Of a DNA stretch of 64,000 nucleotides, positions 46,168 through 57,329 are shown one piece after another (the stretch's first letter is position 1; every line of letters begins with the position of its first letter). The notes under the pieces were generated by a model. That model did no database searches and was not told where the DNA came from. It worked only from the letters and a program-made list of their open reading frames with translations. The DNA is taken from the NCBI GenBank assembly GCA_951217055.1, contig OX578276.1:69138144-69202143 (forward strand). Reading direction: 5' to 3'. A program made the translations under genes and the position numbers. The stretch comes from Gerris lacustris. Taxonomy: Eukaryota; Arthropoda; Insecta; Hemiptera; Gerridae.

Positions 46168-46443
46168 AGGACATGGCGTAATGCCAAGCCAACATCTTAA
46201 TGACGTAATGTCTGATGTTGGAACAGTTCCTATGTGTCACGGTCCTAAACTAGCTGAGACAAGAACATTGAACGACTAATCCTAGTATCACAGATAAACC
46301 TAATCAGACATTATTTACACGGTATTAAATTACTGTGTGTTGTGCTAGCCAAGCAAGTATGGCGGTATGAGAGCACGTTCGTCTCTGATAAGCCCTATAT
46401 CTAATCTTCTTGATCTGGTATAGGTCCAGAGTTGCCCACCCGG

Positions 46444-46486
46444 GCATCGTCAGGCCCCTGATGAGTCGGACGCGACAAAACGATGC
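46444..46486 (+). ncRNA. Hammerhead ribozyme, G12A variant (tandem unit 2)
   Basis: Exactly 319 bp after the previous core and identical to it. The unit around it differs at a few positions (GCCGAGCC for GCCAAGCC; GCCTGATG for GTCTGATG). Confidence 0.6.
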
Positions 46487-46589
46487 AGGACATGGCGTAA
46501 TGCCGAGCCAACATCTTAATGACGTAATGCCTGATGTTGGAACAGTTCCTATGTGTCACGCTTGCGTGGCACATAGGATGTTCGGTTTA

Positions 46590-47095
46590 AAAGTTATAAT
46601 TTAAAGTACAATTGGTTGAGTTTATAATGGAAGGCATCTTTAAAAGCTTTCCTTGAGTTTTAAGCACGAGTGATAAAGTTTTCTAACAAGCTCCACACCA
46701 GGAGGAATTAATCAACTCAGCATGAGAGAGAAGAAAATTCCTTGTACGAATCCAGTGGCATTAGTGAGCTTTGTGTGACAAGGACACATCTTAGTTAAAA
46801 TAAATGTTACAAACTAAACTCAGAATAAAAGGAAACTTACAATAAAATGGGAAACAGTTCGATTTGAAAGAACTAACTTGACCTTATTCTCTACTATAAA
46901 AGGTTATCAGAAATAGGAAAAGAGCTTTCGGTGGTGTATTCGTGTAAGGTAAATTACTTTAACTAAGTTATTTGTTTCGACTAAGATGGGTTTTAAGATC
47001 ATTTTCATTATTGCCTTCTGATCTGAGGTTACTGATTTCAAAGTAGTATCGGCGGCGCTTTCCAAAGCGATAATGCAATATCAAATAAAAAATAA
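46590..47095. other. Unassigned DNA without recognisable gene
   Basis: No coding frame, repeat or RNA was recognised. Confidence 0.45.
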
Positions 47096-47097
47096 AT

Positions 47098-47242
47098 GAA
47101 CTCAATTCACAGCACAATGGGTACAACTCACCGAACTCCTCTCTTTTATTTTATTAATTTCATACACCCATTTTCTTTTTGGTGTTGCTTGCCTCAAAAC
47201 GAACAGAAAAAGCAATTCTTCGTCGGAGAAACTGCTAGACAT
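47098..47242 (-). pseudogene. PIF/Harbinger transposase N-terminus
   Basis: From an ATG at 47242: MSSSFSDEELLFLFVLRQAT then PKRKWVYEINKIKE, followed after a one-base shift by EFGELYPLCCEL. The KRKWVYEINKxRxxxGEFxxL pattern is the conserved N-terminal part of Harbinger-type nucleases. The DDE domain is missing. Confidence 0.6.
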
Positions 47243-47366
47243 GATAATAATAAAATAAAATAGAAAAGAATACGAGTTAAAGAAATCAAGCAACAATACC
47301 TTGTCCACGTTCTACTTGATTACCCATGTCCGAACCGGACAGTCCGCACTCTGTGTGACCGGGCGT
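47098..47366 (-). mobile_element. 5' end of a PIF/Harbinger-like element
   Basis: The right end (the element's 5' terminus on the minus strand) reads ACGCCCGGTCACACAGAGTG and then GCGGACTGTCCGG, next to TAA (47367-47369), the usual Harbinger target. The first coding part of the transposase-like protein follows. The element is cut off at about 47098 and the other terminus is absent. Confidence 0.55.
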
Positions 47367-48261
47367 TAATGATATCTAATAGAGTATATACATCACATAC
47401 ATGATTTTATTTTAATATAAATAAATATATAAATAAGAATAATAGTGCTTTTTTAAAACGATTTATTTATAACTCATGTAATTATTTCAATTATTAACAA
47501 AATGCGTATAACTAATCCTGCCCCTCTAAATCATTGTAGAGATATGTATTATTATTTAATCTAAGGAAAAGAGGAAAAAAAAAATCGCAAAACACTGTTT
47601 TTATTTTAGCTGTGTTGCTTCTATACCAAATCAAAAATGTAGTAGTATTTTAGAGATCTATACTCCAAAAATATAATTACTTATCAATCAGTTATGCAAT
47701 TTATTATGGTTCAAAATGTTTAATACCTCGATAACGTAAAAACTCTCTACAAATGTATACTTACTTTTAAAGAGATAAAAAGCAGGATGTATAAATAAGC
47801 ATGATTATAATTTCAAACTACGTACATTGACTTCGTTCTACTAAAGTTATTGATGTTTTTGACCAAACGATATTACCTTTTCGGAGAGTGATATTTTTTT
47901 CATCCTAAAATTCTGTTTTATATTTGTTTATGAAAATACTTCCAATCAAATAACGAAAAAAATAAAGATAAATAAATGAGAGGTAGAATCCATGGAAGAA
48001 ACATCATTTGGTTGATTTCATCAACAGGCTTGGTAAAATCGACCTCTCACTGGTGAGTGGGCGTCCACTTGATCTTTCATTCCAAACTCAGAAAATTTAA
48101 TTTTTAAACATTGTTTTTGTGCTATCTTGGGTATTTTTTTATTTTTAGTAGATTTTAACTAGTGGGATTAATTAACGAACAACATTTATGTTGTTTTGAC
48201 CCGTCATAAAAGTTGTTATGCTCAACTATAACTAACACGATTCTTTTTGACTATTAGAAAA

Positions 48262-48735
48262 CATTTTTTATTTATTTATTGTATTACAGATTTAATATAT
48301 TACATTAGAAATAACACATATAATAGCACATTGTGAAAACCCTCAATTGCTTGCAAAGTTGGAGTGAGGGTTTCGTCCTGACGCTAACATATAATTTACA
48401 GTTTTATTGAAAACATAAAAGATAACTTCTTATTATAAAATAATATTTAGTTTTACAATTACTACTTAATAATAGCCTGAAAATTTATAGAATAAATACA
48501 TTTTGTTATAATTTACAATTGTAAGTTTTATTATTAATATTTGCCATTACCCTATACTAGACCATATCTGTCAGAAACTTTGCAATACTTTTTTTTTAAT
48601 GTCTTGTAGTTTAAACAATTTTTTACAGTTGATGGCAACTCATTATAAGCTTAGGTCCTAGGTATTCTAGATTCACTCATTTTTTTGTGGTCTTTCATGT
48701 TTATTGTACAATTTATCCCGTATTCTCTAGGAGAC
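48262..48735 (-). pseudogene. Jockey/CR1-like LINE, C-terminus and 3' tail
   Basis: On the minus strand a frame ending near 48557 reads YNELPSTVKNCLNYKTLKKK then YCKVSDRYGLV and a stop, matching the N-LP--I/V-----FK--LKK ending of Jockey/CR1-group ORF2. The trailer continues to an (AAAT)n tail at 48262-48275. Upstream frames are broken. Confidence 0.65.
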
Positions 48736-48753
48736 TAGTCTCGCTTGAGTAAT

Positions 48754-49110
48754 ATCGATTCATACGTCGATTAATAAATGCATATTTTATGCAATAGTTA
48801 ATTTAGTTCTTAAAACTAAGTATTTAGTTGTTGTTGGTAAAGGAAGAAATATAGAACAAGGTATTCAAGCAGTAGAGAGGTTCAAGTATTCGGACTTCAT
48901 CATTGATAAGTTTGGAACACGCCAAGCGAATACAAATTAATGCCAGGGTGTTTCAGACGAGGCCATTAATTGGGATGCTAAATGGATTATTATGGAGCCG
49001 TAAGAAAGCAAAGAAAAGAATACTCCGTGTTATTGTCGAGTATATTTTGAGATATGGTGCTGATGACTGGACACTGACGCCAAATAAATTGAGCTCAAAT
49101 TCCACCCTAT
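48754..49110 (+). pseudogene. LINE reverse transcriptase fragment, left arm
   Basis: In one frame VERFKYSD (usual V--FKYLG) and in the next KKAKKRILRVIVEYILRYGA then DDWTLTPNKL (usual KKRLIK-YVWSI-LYGAETWTL). These mark the region after the reverse transcriptase active site. It is frameshifted. The same 357 bp recurs in inverse at 52434-52790, making the outer arms of a nested palindrome. Confidence 0.7.
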
Positions 49111-49119
49111 ATATATATA

Positions 49120-51155
49120 CTAGCTGGGTACCCGTGCTTCGCTACGGAGTGTTATTATAATTAGATAAGTTTATAAACAACCATAATGAAACATAAATTA
49201 TTTTACTATGCAAGAATATCTAGATTCTATCTCTCCCACCAATTTCTATACCCCCTCCTCTTTGATAAGCTAATTTTAAAATATCCTAAATTCCCCCCAC
49301 CCCCCCTAAAGTAAAATATGACAAAGCAATACATAAAAACTATTACTTTACTCTTAAAGAGCTTTTGCATCATCAATGGTATTCATTACATTGACCCCGT
49401 ATTCATTACTTGTACCATAACCCTGTGTACCAAATTTAAATTTCCAAAATTCATGTAGACTGTCATTTTCCCCTTGCTTTGAAGTTCAAGTGGGCAAATT
49501 TTTATCGACATCGAACTAAAACTGTAGATTTCTATAAAAAGAACATACACCCACATACGTTGATTTTCATATATATAGCTATAAATTTTCATTTTACCCC
49601 CTCCTAAATAAAATTGTATAACAACAATTACTTTTCTCTTAAAGTGCTTCTCAACTATATGCATGATATGAAGGGAATCCATTACTTTGACATTTTTACA
49701 CCGTACCCCTTTGTACCAAAATTTAAAATTCGAAAATTCATGTAGACAGTGACCTCCCCCTTGCTTTGAAGGGAAAGTGAGTAGATATTCATCAAATTGG
49801 GATAAAACTGTGGGGTGTATAAAAGACATACCCTCATACAGACACTCTTTTTTTTTTTATAAGATATAGCTATATTTTTCCATTTTACCCCCTCCTAAAT
49901 GAAAATACATAATACAAAAATGTACATAACAACAATTAATGTAATCTTAAAGAGCTTTTCAACGATATCCATCATAAAGGGTATTCAGTCCTTTGACCCC
50001 GTATTCATTATTGTACTCTGTTCCCTGTGTCCCGAAATTTAAATTTCGGTTATTCATGTAGACACTGATTTTTTCTTCCTTTGAAGGTCAAGTGTGCATT
50101 TTTTTATCGAGATCTGACTAAAACTATGGATTTGTATAAAGAACATACACACATACATTGACTTTTAGACAAATTTTTCATTTACCCCCCCAAATGCACG
50201 TAAAAACAATTACTGTACTCTTAAAGAGCTTTTCAACAGTATGCATCATGAAGGGTTTTCAACTGTGACATATGTACCCCGTACCCCTGTGTACCAAAAA
50301 TTTAATTTCGAACATTCATGTAGACAGAGATCTTCCCCTTGCTTTGAAGGTCAAGTGTCACAGTTTGAAGTCAAGAGATCGAATTAAAACTGTTGATTTG
50401 TATAAAGAACATAAACACATTCACAAATACGTTGACTTTTATAGATATAGATATACATTTCCATTTTACCCCCCTCCTAAATGAAAATATGACAAAAACG
50501 TACTTAACAACAATTAATGTACTCTTAAAGAGCTTTTCAACGATATGCATCATGAAGGGTATGCATTACTTTGACATTTGTACCCCGTACCTCTGTGTAC
50601 CAAAACTATACATAACAACAATTACTGCACTCTTAAAGAGCTATTCAACGATATGCATCACGAAGGGTATTCATTACTTTGACCCCGTATTCACTACTTG
50701 TACCCCGTACCCCTGTGTACCAAAATTTGAATTTCGAAAATTCATGTAGACCTTGATTTTCCCCTTGCTTTGAAGATCAAGTGTGCAAATTTTCATCGAG
50801 ATCGGACTAAAACTGTAGAGTTGTATAATGAACAAATAAGATATAGCTATATTTTTCCATTTTATCCCCCTCCTAAATGAAAATATGACAAAAGTGTACA
50901 TAACAACAATTACTGCACTCTTAAAGAGCTTTTTAACGATATGCATCACGAAGGGTATTCATTACTTTGACCCCGTATTCATTACTTGTACCCCGTACCC
51001 CTGTGTACCAAAATTTGAATTTCGAAAATTCATGTAGACCTTGATTGTTTCCTTGCTTTGAAGGTCAAGTGTGCAAATTTTCATCAAAATCGGGCTAAAA
51101 CTGTAGATTTGTATAAAGAACAAACACACACACACTTGACTTTTATATATATAGA
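49120..51155 (-). mobile_element. Helitron with about six to seven internal repeats
   Basis: The 3' end is the inverse CTAGCTGGGTACCCGTGCTT next to A49119, with hairpin CCGTAGCGAAGCACGG. The 5' end is the inverse of TCTATATATATAAAAGTC near 51155, followed by T. The interior is built of about six to seven copies of a unit of 260-310 bp; each has CTCTTAAAGAGCTTTT, ATGCATCATGAAGGGTATTC, CCCCTGTGTACC and a CCTTGCTTTGAAGGTCAAGT block. The equivalent element at 22177 has two units. No Rep/helicase coding; the 147-codon frame at 49386-49829 lies across unit boundaries and is not a gene. Confidence 0.85.
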
Positions 51156-51169
51156 TAGATATATAGAAG

Positions 51170-51476
<307 letters not shown>

Positions 51477-52036
51477 TAGTCTCGCTTGAGTAATATAAGG
51501 CTTAAGAGTTTTATATTTTGCGCTTAGTGTTTTTGTAGTTACAAGGGTACTTTGATTAAGAGACTATATTTGACATTGACTAAAATATTCTTAGCACATC
51601 AAATCAACAAAGAGAATCAGTAAAGAAATATCTTATTTATTAACTAGTAGCTATTAACAAGTATTTTTAGGGTTTCGTAGATCATCCTTGAAACGCTTAT
51701 GCTGATGTGTCTGTCTTTCGTAGTTTGGTTTATATCCCTCGAACAGTTCACTCTAGAGATGTGAAATTGGAAATACTGGCGTAACTTTTTGACCCACCTA
51801 GGGAAAATATTGAGAAGTTAAACATTTAATATGCTCTGCGCATGCATAATAATTATTTTATAATATATTTTTATTTTTTTAAATTTCGAATGGGGTATCA
51901 AATGAAAGCTACTGAAGAGTAGATTAGAAATATATATGAAATGTTATGGCTATGTGCTTTTAACTGCCAATATTGCGTTTTTAGCAGCAAAATTTCACCC
52001 CAAAAAAAGTCCCTCCCCTAACCACTATAACGGCTT
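51477..52036. other. Spacer of inner palindrome, no gene
   Basis: Contains CTAGTCTCGCTTGAGTAATA, also found at 48735-48755, and a block at 51665-51720 (GTTTCGTAGATCATCC, GTGTCTGTC) of a kind common in insect transposons. No coding frame. Confidence 0.45.
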
Positions 52037-52232
52037 GCCCAAAAACTGAAAAATTATTTATGCTAATTTCTTATGGTGGTGCGTTGAAAATTGCCACAAA
52101 AAAATTAATTTAAATTTTTGTTATTACCGATAGAAAACATTGTGAACCCCCCGGAAAATCGAACCTGGGACATCTACTCTACCCTCCTCCTATTTTTTTG
52201 TTGTTATTTTTGGGGCCATCCATGTAAATTTG

Positions 52233-52236
<4 letters not shown>
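52037..52236 (-). repeat. Inner palindrome, right arm
   Basis: Inverse copy of 51278-51476. The phrases TTGTGAACCCCCCGGAAAAT and CGAACCTGGGACATCTACTC pair with the left arm. Confidence 0.8.

Positions 52237-52326
<90 letters not shown>
52237..52326. repeat. (TA)n microsatellite
   Basis: About 88 bp of perfect (TA)n outside the right inner arm. Confidence 0.97.
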
Positions 52327-52330
<4 letters not shown>

Positions 52331-52356
52331 CAGGACAGAACTAAAGCAAAATTAAT
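52325..52356. repeat. 32-bp inverted repeat, left copy
   Basis: TTAATACAGGACAGAACTAA continuing GCAAAATTAAT. Its exact inverse complement is at 56432-56463, and both copies touch a (TA)n array. Confidence 0.8.
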
Positions 52357-52397
52357 CCCCCCCCCCAAGGGTACAAGGGTACCCAAATTAGTACCCT

Positions 52398-52434
<37 letters not shown>
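52398..52434. repeat. (TA)n microsatellite
   Basis: Short perfect (TA)n, preceded by GGGTACC-rich sequence that itself contains inverted GGGTAC/GTACCC. Confidence 0.95.
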
Positions 52435-52439
<5 letters not shown>

Positions 52440-52790
52440 GGAATTTGAGCTCAATCTATTTGGCGTCAGTGTCCAGTCATTAGCACCATATCTCAAAATA
52501 TACTCGACAATAACATGGAGTATTCTTTTCTTTGCTTCCTTACGGCTCCATTATAATCCATTTAGCATCCCAATTAATGGCCTCGTCTGAAACACCCTGG
52601 CATTAATTTGTATTCGCTTGGCGTGTTCCAAACTTATCAATGATGGAGTCCGAATACTTGAACCTCTCTACTGCTTGAATACCTTGTTCTATATTTCTTC
52701 CTTTATCAACAACAACTAAAAACTTAGTTTTAAGAACTAAATAAACTATTGCATAAAATATGCATTTATTAATCGACGTATGAATCGATT
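52434..52790 (-). pseudogene. LINE reverse transcriptase fragment, right arm
   Basis: Inverse copy of 48754-49110. The same KKRILRV-like and YGA--WTL-like motifs are present with extra damage (an in-frame change near 52550). It closes the outer palindrome. Confidence 0.7.
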
Positions 52791-52992
52791 TCTATCCCTA
52801 GTATAATTCACTCGCATATACAGGTTAGGTATACACTTGAAATTTTGGTGCATTAAATAAAAAAAGATTCCACTGTCAAAAGGAACATCAAATAAAGTAA
52901 AGTTAGTTATCAATTATCTATACATTTTCAATTAATTTTTTCTTTCAATTTATATTGCATAGCTTCCGATACCTTTGGTAAGCTTGGAAGCA
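52758..52992 (+). repeat. Dispersed repeat, duplicate of 55605-55785
   Basis: ATTAATCGACGTATGA, CACTTGAAATTTTGGTGCAT and AGTTAGTTATCAATTATCTA recur in the same order at 55605-55785. Here the block ends in the family B hairpin (AGCTTCCGATACCTTTGG, 52966-52992). Confidence 0.65.
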
Positions 52993-52999
52993 AAGAAAA

Positions 53000-53750
53000 A
53001 AAATTAATAACAAATTCATTACATATTTATGAGATATTTGGGCATTAATATTCAGCATTAGCATTGCTACGAGTATGAAGAAGTTTTGTCCAAACTTGGA
53101 CTATATTATGAAGAAGGGTACATTATAGAACAGCCAAAACCGGTCAATTCTTTAAATGCAATAATTCTGTGTGAATACGTTGTTTGATTATTGAACTTAA
53201 CCTCAATAATAGTATATTTTTAAAATTTATAAATGACGTTCAATAATTGTTTTAATACCATATTTCTGTGTGAAGAAATTATTTGGTTATTGAACTACCA
53301 GGTAACCTCTATTTTATTTTTTTTTTTTATTATTATTTTTTTTTTTATAAACGTAAAATATAGCTTAAATTAAAAAGTAGTAAGGTAAATCCAAAAAAAA
53401 ACTTGCTTAAATGATTTAAAATTCGTGGGAAAGTTTAGCGAGGGATAAAAAGGACTAAGGGATGAGATGAGGGGGTAGACACACTTGCATAATCGAATTT
53501 GAGTTTATTCGAGCGAGGCAAATGCAAATGAATTCGATACCGAAGCAAGAAATTTTCTGACACAGAACAGCCACTAGAGGAAACTCTCAGTCTATCTGAA
53601 TTTGTAAACTTAATTTTTCTTTTTTATTAAATCGGCATTCAAAGTCGTACGACGAATTTTTATTTTTATTTTTAACTAGTTGATGGTGATATCACTAAAA
53701 AATAAACTTCAAACTGGGTAGGTGTAGTAATACTTTTGACGAGAGTATAG
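53000..53750. other. AT-rich DNA without recognisable gene
   Basis: Two similar blocks (TTCTGTGTGAATACGTTGTT at 53164 and TTTCTGTGTGAAGAAATTAT at 53260) form a short tandem duplication of about 95 bp. T-rich stretch at 53305-53345. No gene. Confidence 0.4.
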
Positions 53751-53753
53751 TTA

Positions 53754-54298
53754 GAGGTCGACCAAGAAGTCATGAACACGGGAGAAACGGAAAGCTTAAC
53801 TTCGTTTAAAATCGGAACTTCCGAGTAGTGCCGAAGTCAGTACAGTCGGGTGCTAAGACAATAACCATTTCTAGTTTGTATGACATGCGCAGTTATGTCA
53901 AATCTCACGAATAACAACAGGAAGGTTTTCAATCTGTTAGGTTTCCTGTTTTGTTTGTTTTTATACAGCACGAACTATAGTCACAACTGTTCTAAATCCA
54001 AATCAAACTCAGAAATAAAGAGGAGGAAAAAAATAGATTAAGGAAAAAGATATCGATTTAGATTTAAAGAATATTATAATGAATAATAATATAAAGATAT
54101 TATCGTATATTATTAGTGATTTCTTATCAGGTACAGTGTTGCCTGTTGCAAAAAAATATAGAAGTTATCAAAAATAAAATTATTAATAACTGAAGAACAA
54201 CACTGTGTTTTTTGACCGTGGTCTATTATATCAAAAACTGACTGTACATGGCGACACTAGCGCACTCCTCTCATTTCCATGACTTCTTGGTCGACCTC
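53754..54298. mobile_element. Mariner-like MITE (545 bp)
   Basis: Begins GAGGTCGACCAAGAAGTCAT and ends with the inverse ATGACTTCTTGGTCGACCTC, flanked by TA on both sides. TIRs of about 22 bp. No coding frame. A TA duplication suits Tc1/mariner. Confidence 0.75.
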
Positions 54299-54304
54299 TA
54301 GTAG

Positions 54305-55140
54305 TTAATACAAATTTTCAGTATATTTATATGATCAGTAATAATAAGAAGTGATGTTCAAGATTCACAAACAAAAACTTATCTCTTAACCTCATCTTAT
54401 TTTTACATTCTAATAAAAAAATAATTTAAATTTATTATAGCAGTTAACGTAATAGCTTTATAGTTTTTGCAAAATCATTCCACATAGATAAGAACCTACA
54501 TCTCTCCCTGTGATAAATAGTGTATTAAAACCTTTTAAATATATACAACCCTTTTAAAAATAACCTGTCAAACATAAAAGTAATGCTGCTCGTCAAAAGG
54601 AAAATTATATGTATTATTTATACCTTTCTCAGATTTACATGGTACATGTAAATTTTACACTTTTACAGAGTAACATATCTATTCTAATTCTAATATAACA
54701 GTTAATGGATCAGTCAAACAGGAAGTGGATGCGGACGGAACGATCGCAGCCCGTCGCGGACTGGGGATTGGTCGTTAAACAGAATATGGGCCAGTCAGAA
54801 CGAAACAATACAAACAAAGTCAACCAAGTTCGTACTTACTACATGATGTTTCCTGTCTTGACCTCGTGTTTTCCTTTTTGCTTTAATAAACACGAACAGG
54901 AGTTCTTCTGATGAAGAAAAATTGGTTTTATTTTCTGTCTACTTTGCATGAAATAAATAAACTAGACCTTTGCACGTGCAAAGCAGTGGTCTGCTTGCAA
55001 TATTGAGCTTAGCGCGCATAAATGACAGTCAATGAGTCATTAAACAGCTGATAGTTAACATTAAACATTTTTATTAATAAACAGCTGAAATCTGATCAAA
55101 AATAGCAAATATTTCTAATTTTTAATTAAAAAGCATTTTT
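54305..55140. other. AT-rich DNA; one 68-codon frame
   Basis: The frame at 54705-54911 lies in slightly GC-richer sequence, with no recognisable motif and no clear splice sites. Repeats of AAACAGCTGA (55043, 55080) are noted. Confidence 0.3.
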
Positions 55141-55149
55141 TCCTTGTTT

Positions 55150-55325
55150 TTCTATTTTACCCCCCTCTTAAATGAAAATATGACAAAAGTGAACATAACA
55201 ACAATAACCTGCTGTTATTGTTGTCTTAAAGAGCTTTCCAACGACATGCATCATGAAGGGCATATATACTATTTTAACTTTTGTACCCTAAACCCCGTAC
55301 CCCTGTGTATCAATTTGGACCATTT
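55150..55325 (-). repeat. Fragment of Helitron internal repeat
   Basis: TTTTACCCCCCTCTTAAATG, ATGACAAAAGTGAACATAAC and CGTACCCCTGTGTATCA match one unit of the Helitron at 49120-51155. A short inverted duplication (AACAACAATAAC, GTTATTGTTG) lies inside. Confidence 0.6.
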
Positions 55326-55329
55326 CAGA

Positions 55330-55600
55330 TTTATACTTTCCTATAGTTGGTCACTATGACAGTGCCGAATTTTGTGCGGATCGGTTCAGCCGTTCAGGAG
55401 GAGTATGTGTCCAACCAAATGCAAGGGGTAGTATATAAGAGAAAGGACTTTGGCAAGTTTTTCCGTGTGCGTGTAGTAAAACACTCTCACATACGATCAA
55501 TGTTTTATCTGTTTCATCAGTCTTTTTCTGCCTCCAGTCCATCGTGGACATTGTGGAAAGGTTTTCTTCAATTAATTTTTACATAGTCGTAAAATCAACT
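55330..55600 (+). repeat. Repeat-like segment with TATA-like start
   Basis: TTTTGTGCGGATCGGTTCAG followed by CCGTTCAGGAGGAG is a phrase common at the edges of insect transposons; TATATAAGAG follows at about 55430. Open frames on both strands (79 and 65 codons) are overlapping and unrecognised. Class unknown. Confidence 0.3.
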
Positions 55601-55604
55601 ATGC

Positions 55605-55785
55605 AATGCATTAATTAATCGACGTATAATTCAGTCATATATGGCAGTCATATATATGTTAGGCATACACTTGAAATTCTGGTGCATTAAATAAAAAAAG
55701 ATTCCGCTGTCAAAAGAAACAAAGTTAGTTATCAATTATCTATAAATTTCCAATTTATTTTTTCTTTCACTTCATATAGCATATG
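55605..55785 (+). repeat. Dispersed repeat, duplicate of 52758
   Basis: Direct copy of 52758-52965, with a deletion of about 11 bp (ATCAAATAAAG is missing). Confidence 0.65.
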
Positions 55786-55789
55786 GATT

Positions 55790-56430
55790 CCATTTGTATA
55801 CAGAAATAACCTCAGTTTCTCTGATATACATTTTGTTCAGTTCAATGAATCGAGCAGAATGTATAGCTGCTCTTTCCTAGCGTCGAAGCAGCTCTTTCTT
55901 TTATCACTTATTATAATTGAATTACATTTCTGCACACATGTCCTTGAAGTTTGATATGGCACTTTAAAAGCAAAAAATTATAAACAGAGAATTCCAATTT
56001 AAAAGTCTTTAAAACCAGCATAATTATAATGGAGCATATTATGTATCTTCTTATAATATACTAGCTTTTACACTTACTTAAAGGAAAATTAGTGTTTCAC
56101 TATATTGTCGTAAGAACCATACGTCGCAATATTCCGAAGTAAGCTGTCAAAACAAACCTTTATTTGTGTATCTACATTAATCATTCTTTTATGTGCCTGT
56201 TTTATTATAACTTTTTAAGGTATAAAAAAATTCCTATTAAACATAAATTATAATTAATTTGACCCTATTCAAAATACACTTATCATTTCAACGCCGTTTT
56301 AAAAATCACGTATCGCTCACGTAGTTCTCAAGACACTTTATAAATCTTTAATAACAATCGCTATAATATGCCATTTGTAAAAAGACAATTTAAAAGCAAT
56401 TGTAATATAAGAATGTCGTTTTATACAATT
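55790..56430. other. AT-rich DNA without recognisable gene
   Basis: No coding, RNA or repeat signal recognised. Confidence 0.5.
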
Positions 56431-56431
56431 G

Positions 56432-56457
56432 ATTAATTTTGCTTTAGTTCTGTCCTG

Positions 56458-56463
<6 letters not shown>
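56432..56463. repeat. 32-bp inverted repeat, right copy
   Basis: Exact inverse complement of 52325-52356, 4.1 kb away. Confidence 0.8.

Positions 56464-56524
<61 letters not shown>
56461..56524. repeat. (TA)n microsatellite
   Basis: About 62 bp of perfect (TA)n next to the 32-bp repeat. Confidence 0.97.
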
Positions 56525-56529
<5 letters not shown>

Positions 56530-57250
56530 TTGAAAGCTTTATACAAAGAGGTCATTATATAACATATGGTCGCAACTATTATAAAACAAAACAAAAAGTT
56601 AATTTAATTAAATTAATAAAATAAGTACATTTTTTTCTATAGAACTACATTTTGTTCAATTTTATACAGAAAAAATAAATCTCATATGAAAAAGTAGTAA
56701 TAAAATTGATTATTATTATATGTATATGTATGTATTACACACATACACAAGACGTCATTATCAGTCTTTGAACAATTTAAGTTATTGATAATGGCTGGTA
56801 AAAATGTTTGATATAAATTGTCCATCAAATTACAGACAGAGCACAATTCTGCAGCCTGAATTTTGTGATCAAGTTGAAGGACATGTGATTTCGACTAACC
56901 ACCTCAGCACTAAATATAACTGCAGTGGAGTTTCAGCTAGCAAGCTATGAACAACTAACAAACTTTAAACATACGTTTTTGGTTTTCCTGATTTTTATTC
57001 CAAATTTATAAATGTTGTTTTAGCTTAACATTATAATAAGCTACATTTTAAATTACAATTAAAATTAAACAATTGATAACAGCTAATTTGCTGCATGAAG
57101 CCGTAATAATGTTAAGAGAGGCATGTAATGTAAAACTGTTAGGATGAGATGAATAATTAAAATGTGTATTATTAATTGCAATGTCTGGCTTGACTGGCAA
57201 GCTACCAGAGAGTTAAGGCCAAGCCGTTTAAACATTTCCAGTGCTATAGC
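56530..57250. other. AT-rich DNA without recognisable gene
   Basis: Nothing recognised beyond AT-rich sequence. Confidence 0.5.
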
Positions 57251-57254
57251 CGAT

Positions 57255-57255
<1 letters not shown>

Positions 57256-57320
<65 letters not shown>
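57256..57320. repeat. (TA)n microsatellite
   Basis: About 63 bp of perfect (TA)n. Confidence 0.97.
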
Positions 57321-57329
57321 TCATTACTC

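Larger units (their letters stand above)
44247..46577. mobile_element. Composite of hammerhead repeats, tandem and inverted
   Basis: Two arms, 44333-45003 and 45570-46240, are 671 bp each and nearly identical in inverse orientation. Each holds a GC-rich coding tail, a trailer and a hammerhead unit. On the right the hammerhead unit is repeated in tandem with a 319-bp period (45922-46240 and 46241-46577). On the left the phrase AATTTAATACCGTGT recurs about 308 bp apart. Between the arms lie a poly(A)-ended fragment (about 45060-45415) and rearranged pieces of the same unit (45420-45570). An order of coding tail, then hammerhead-bearing terminal units in tandem and inverted copies, resembles Penelope-like elements. 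No reverse transcriptase is visible, so that is inference. Confidence 0.65.

Noticed and set aside
49386..49829. 147-codon minus-strand frame
   Set aside because: Lies in the tandem internal units of a Helitron and is not preserved between units.
55347..55586. 79-codon plus-strand frame with TATA-like upstream region
   Set aside because: It starts in a phrase common to transposon edges, and an overlapping opposite-strand frame is equally open; not supported as a gene.
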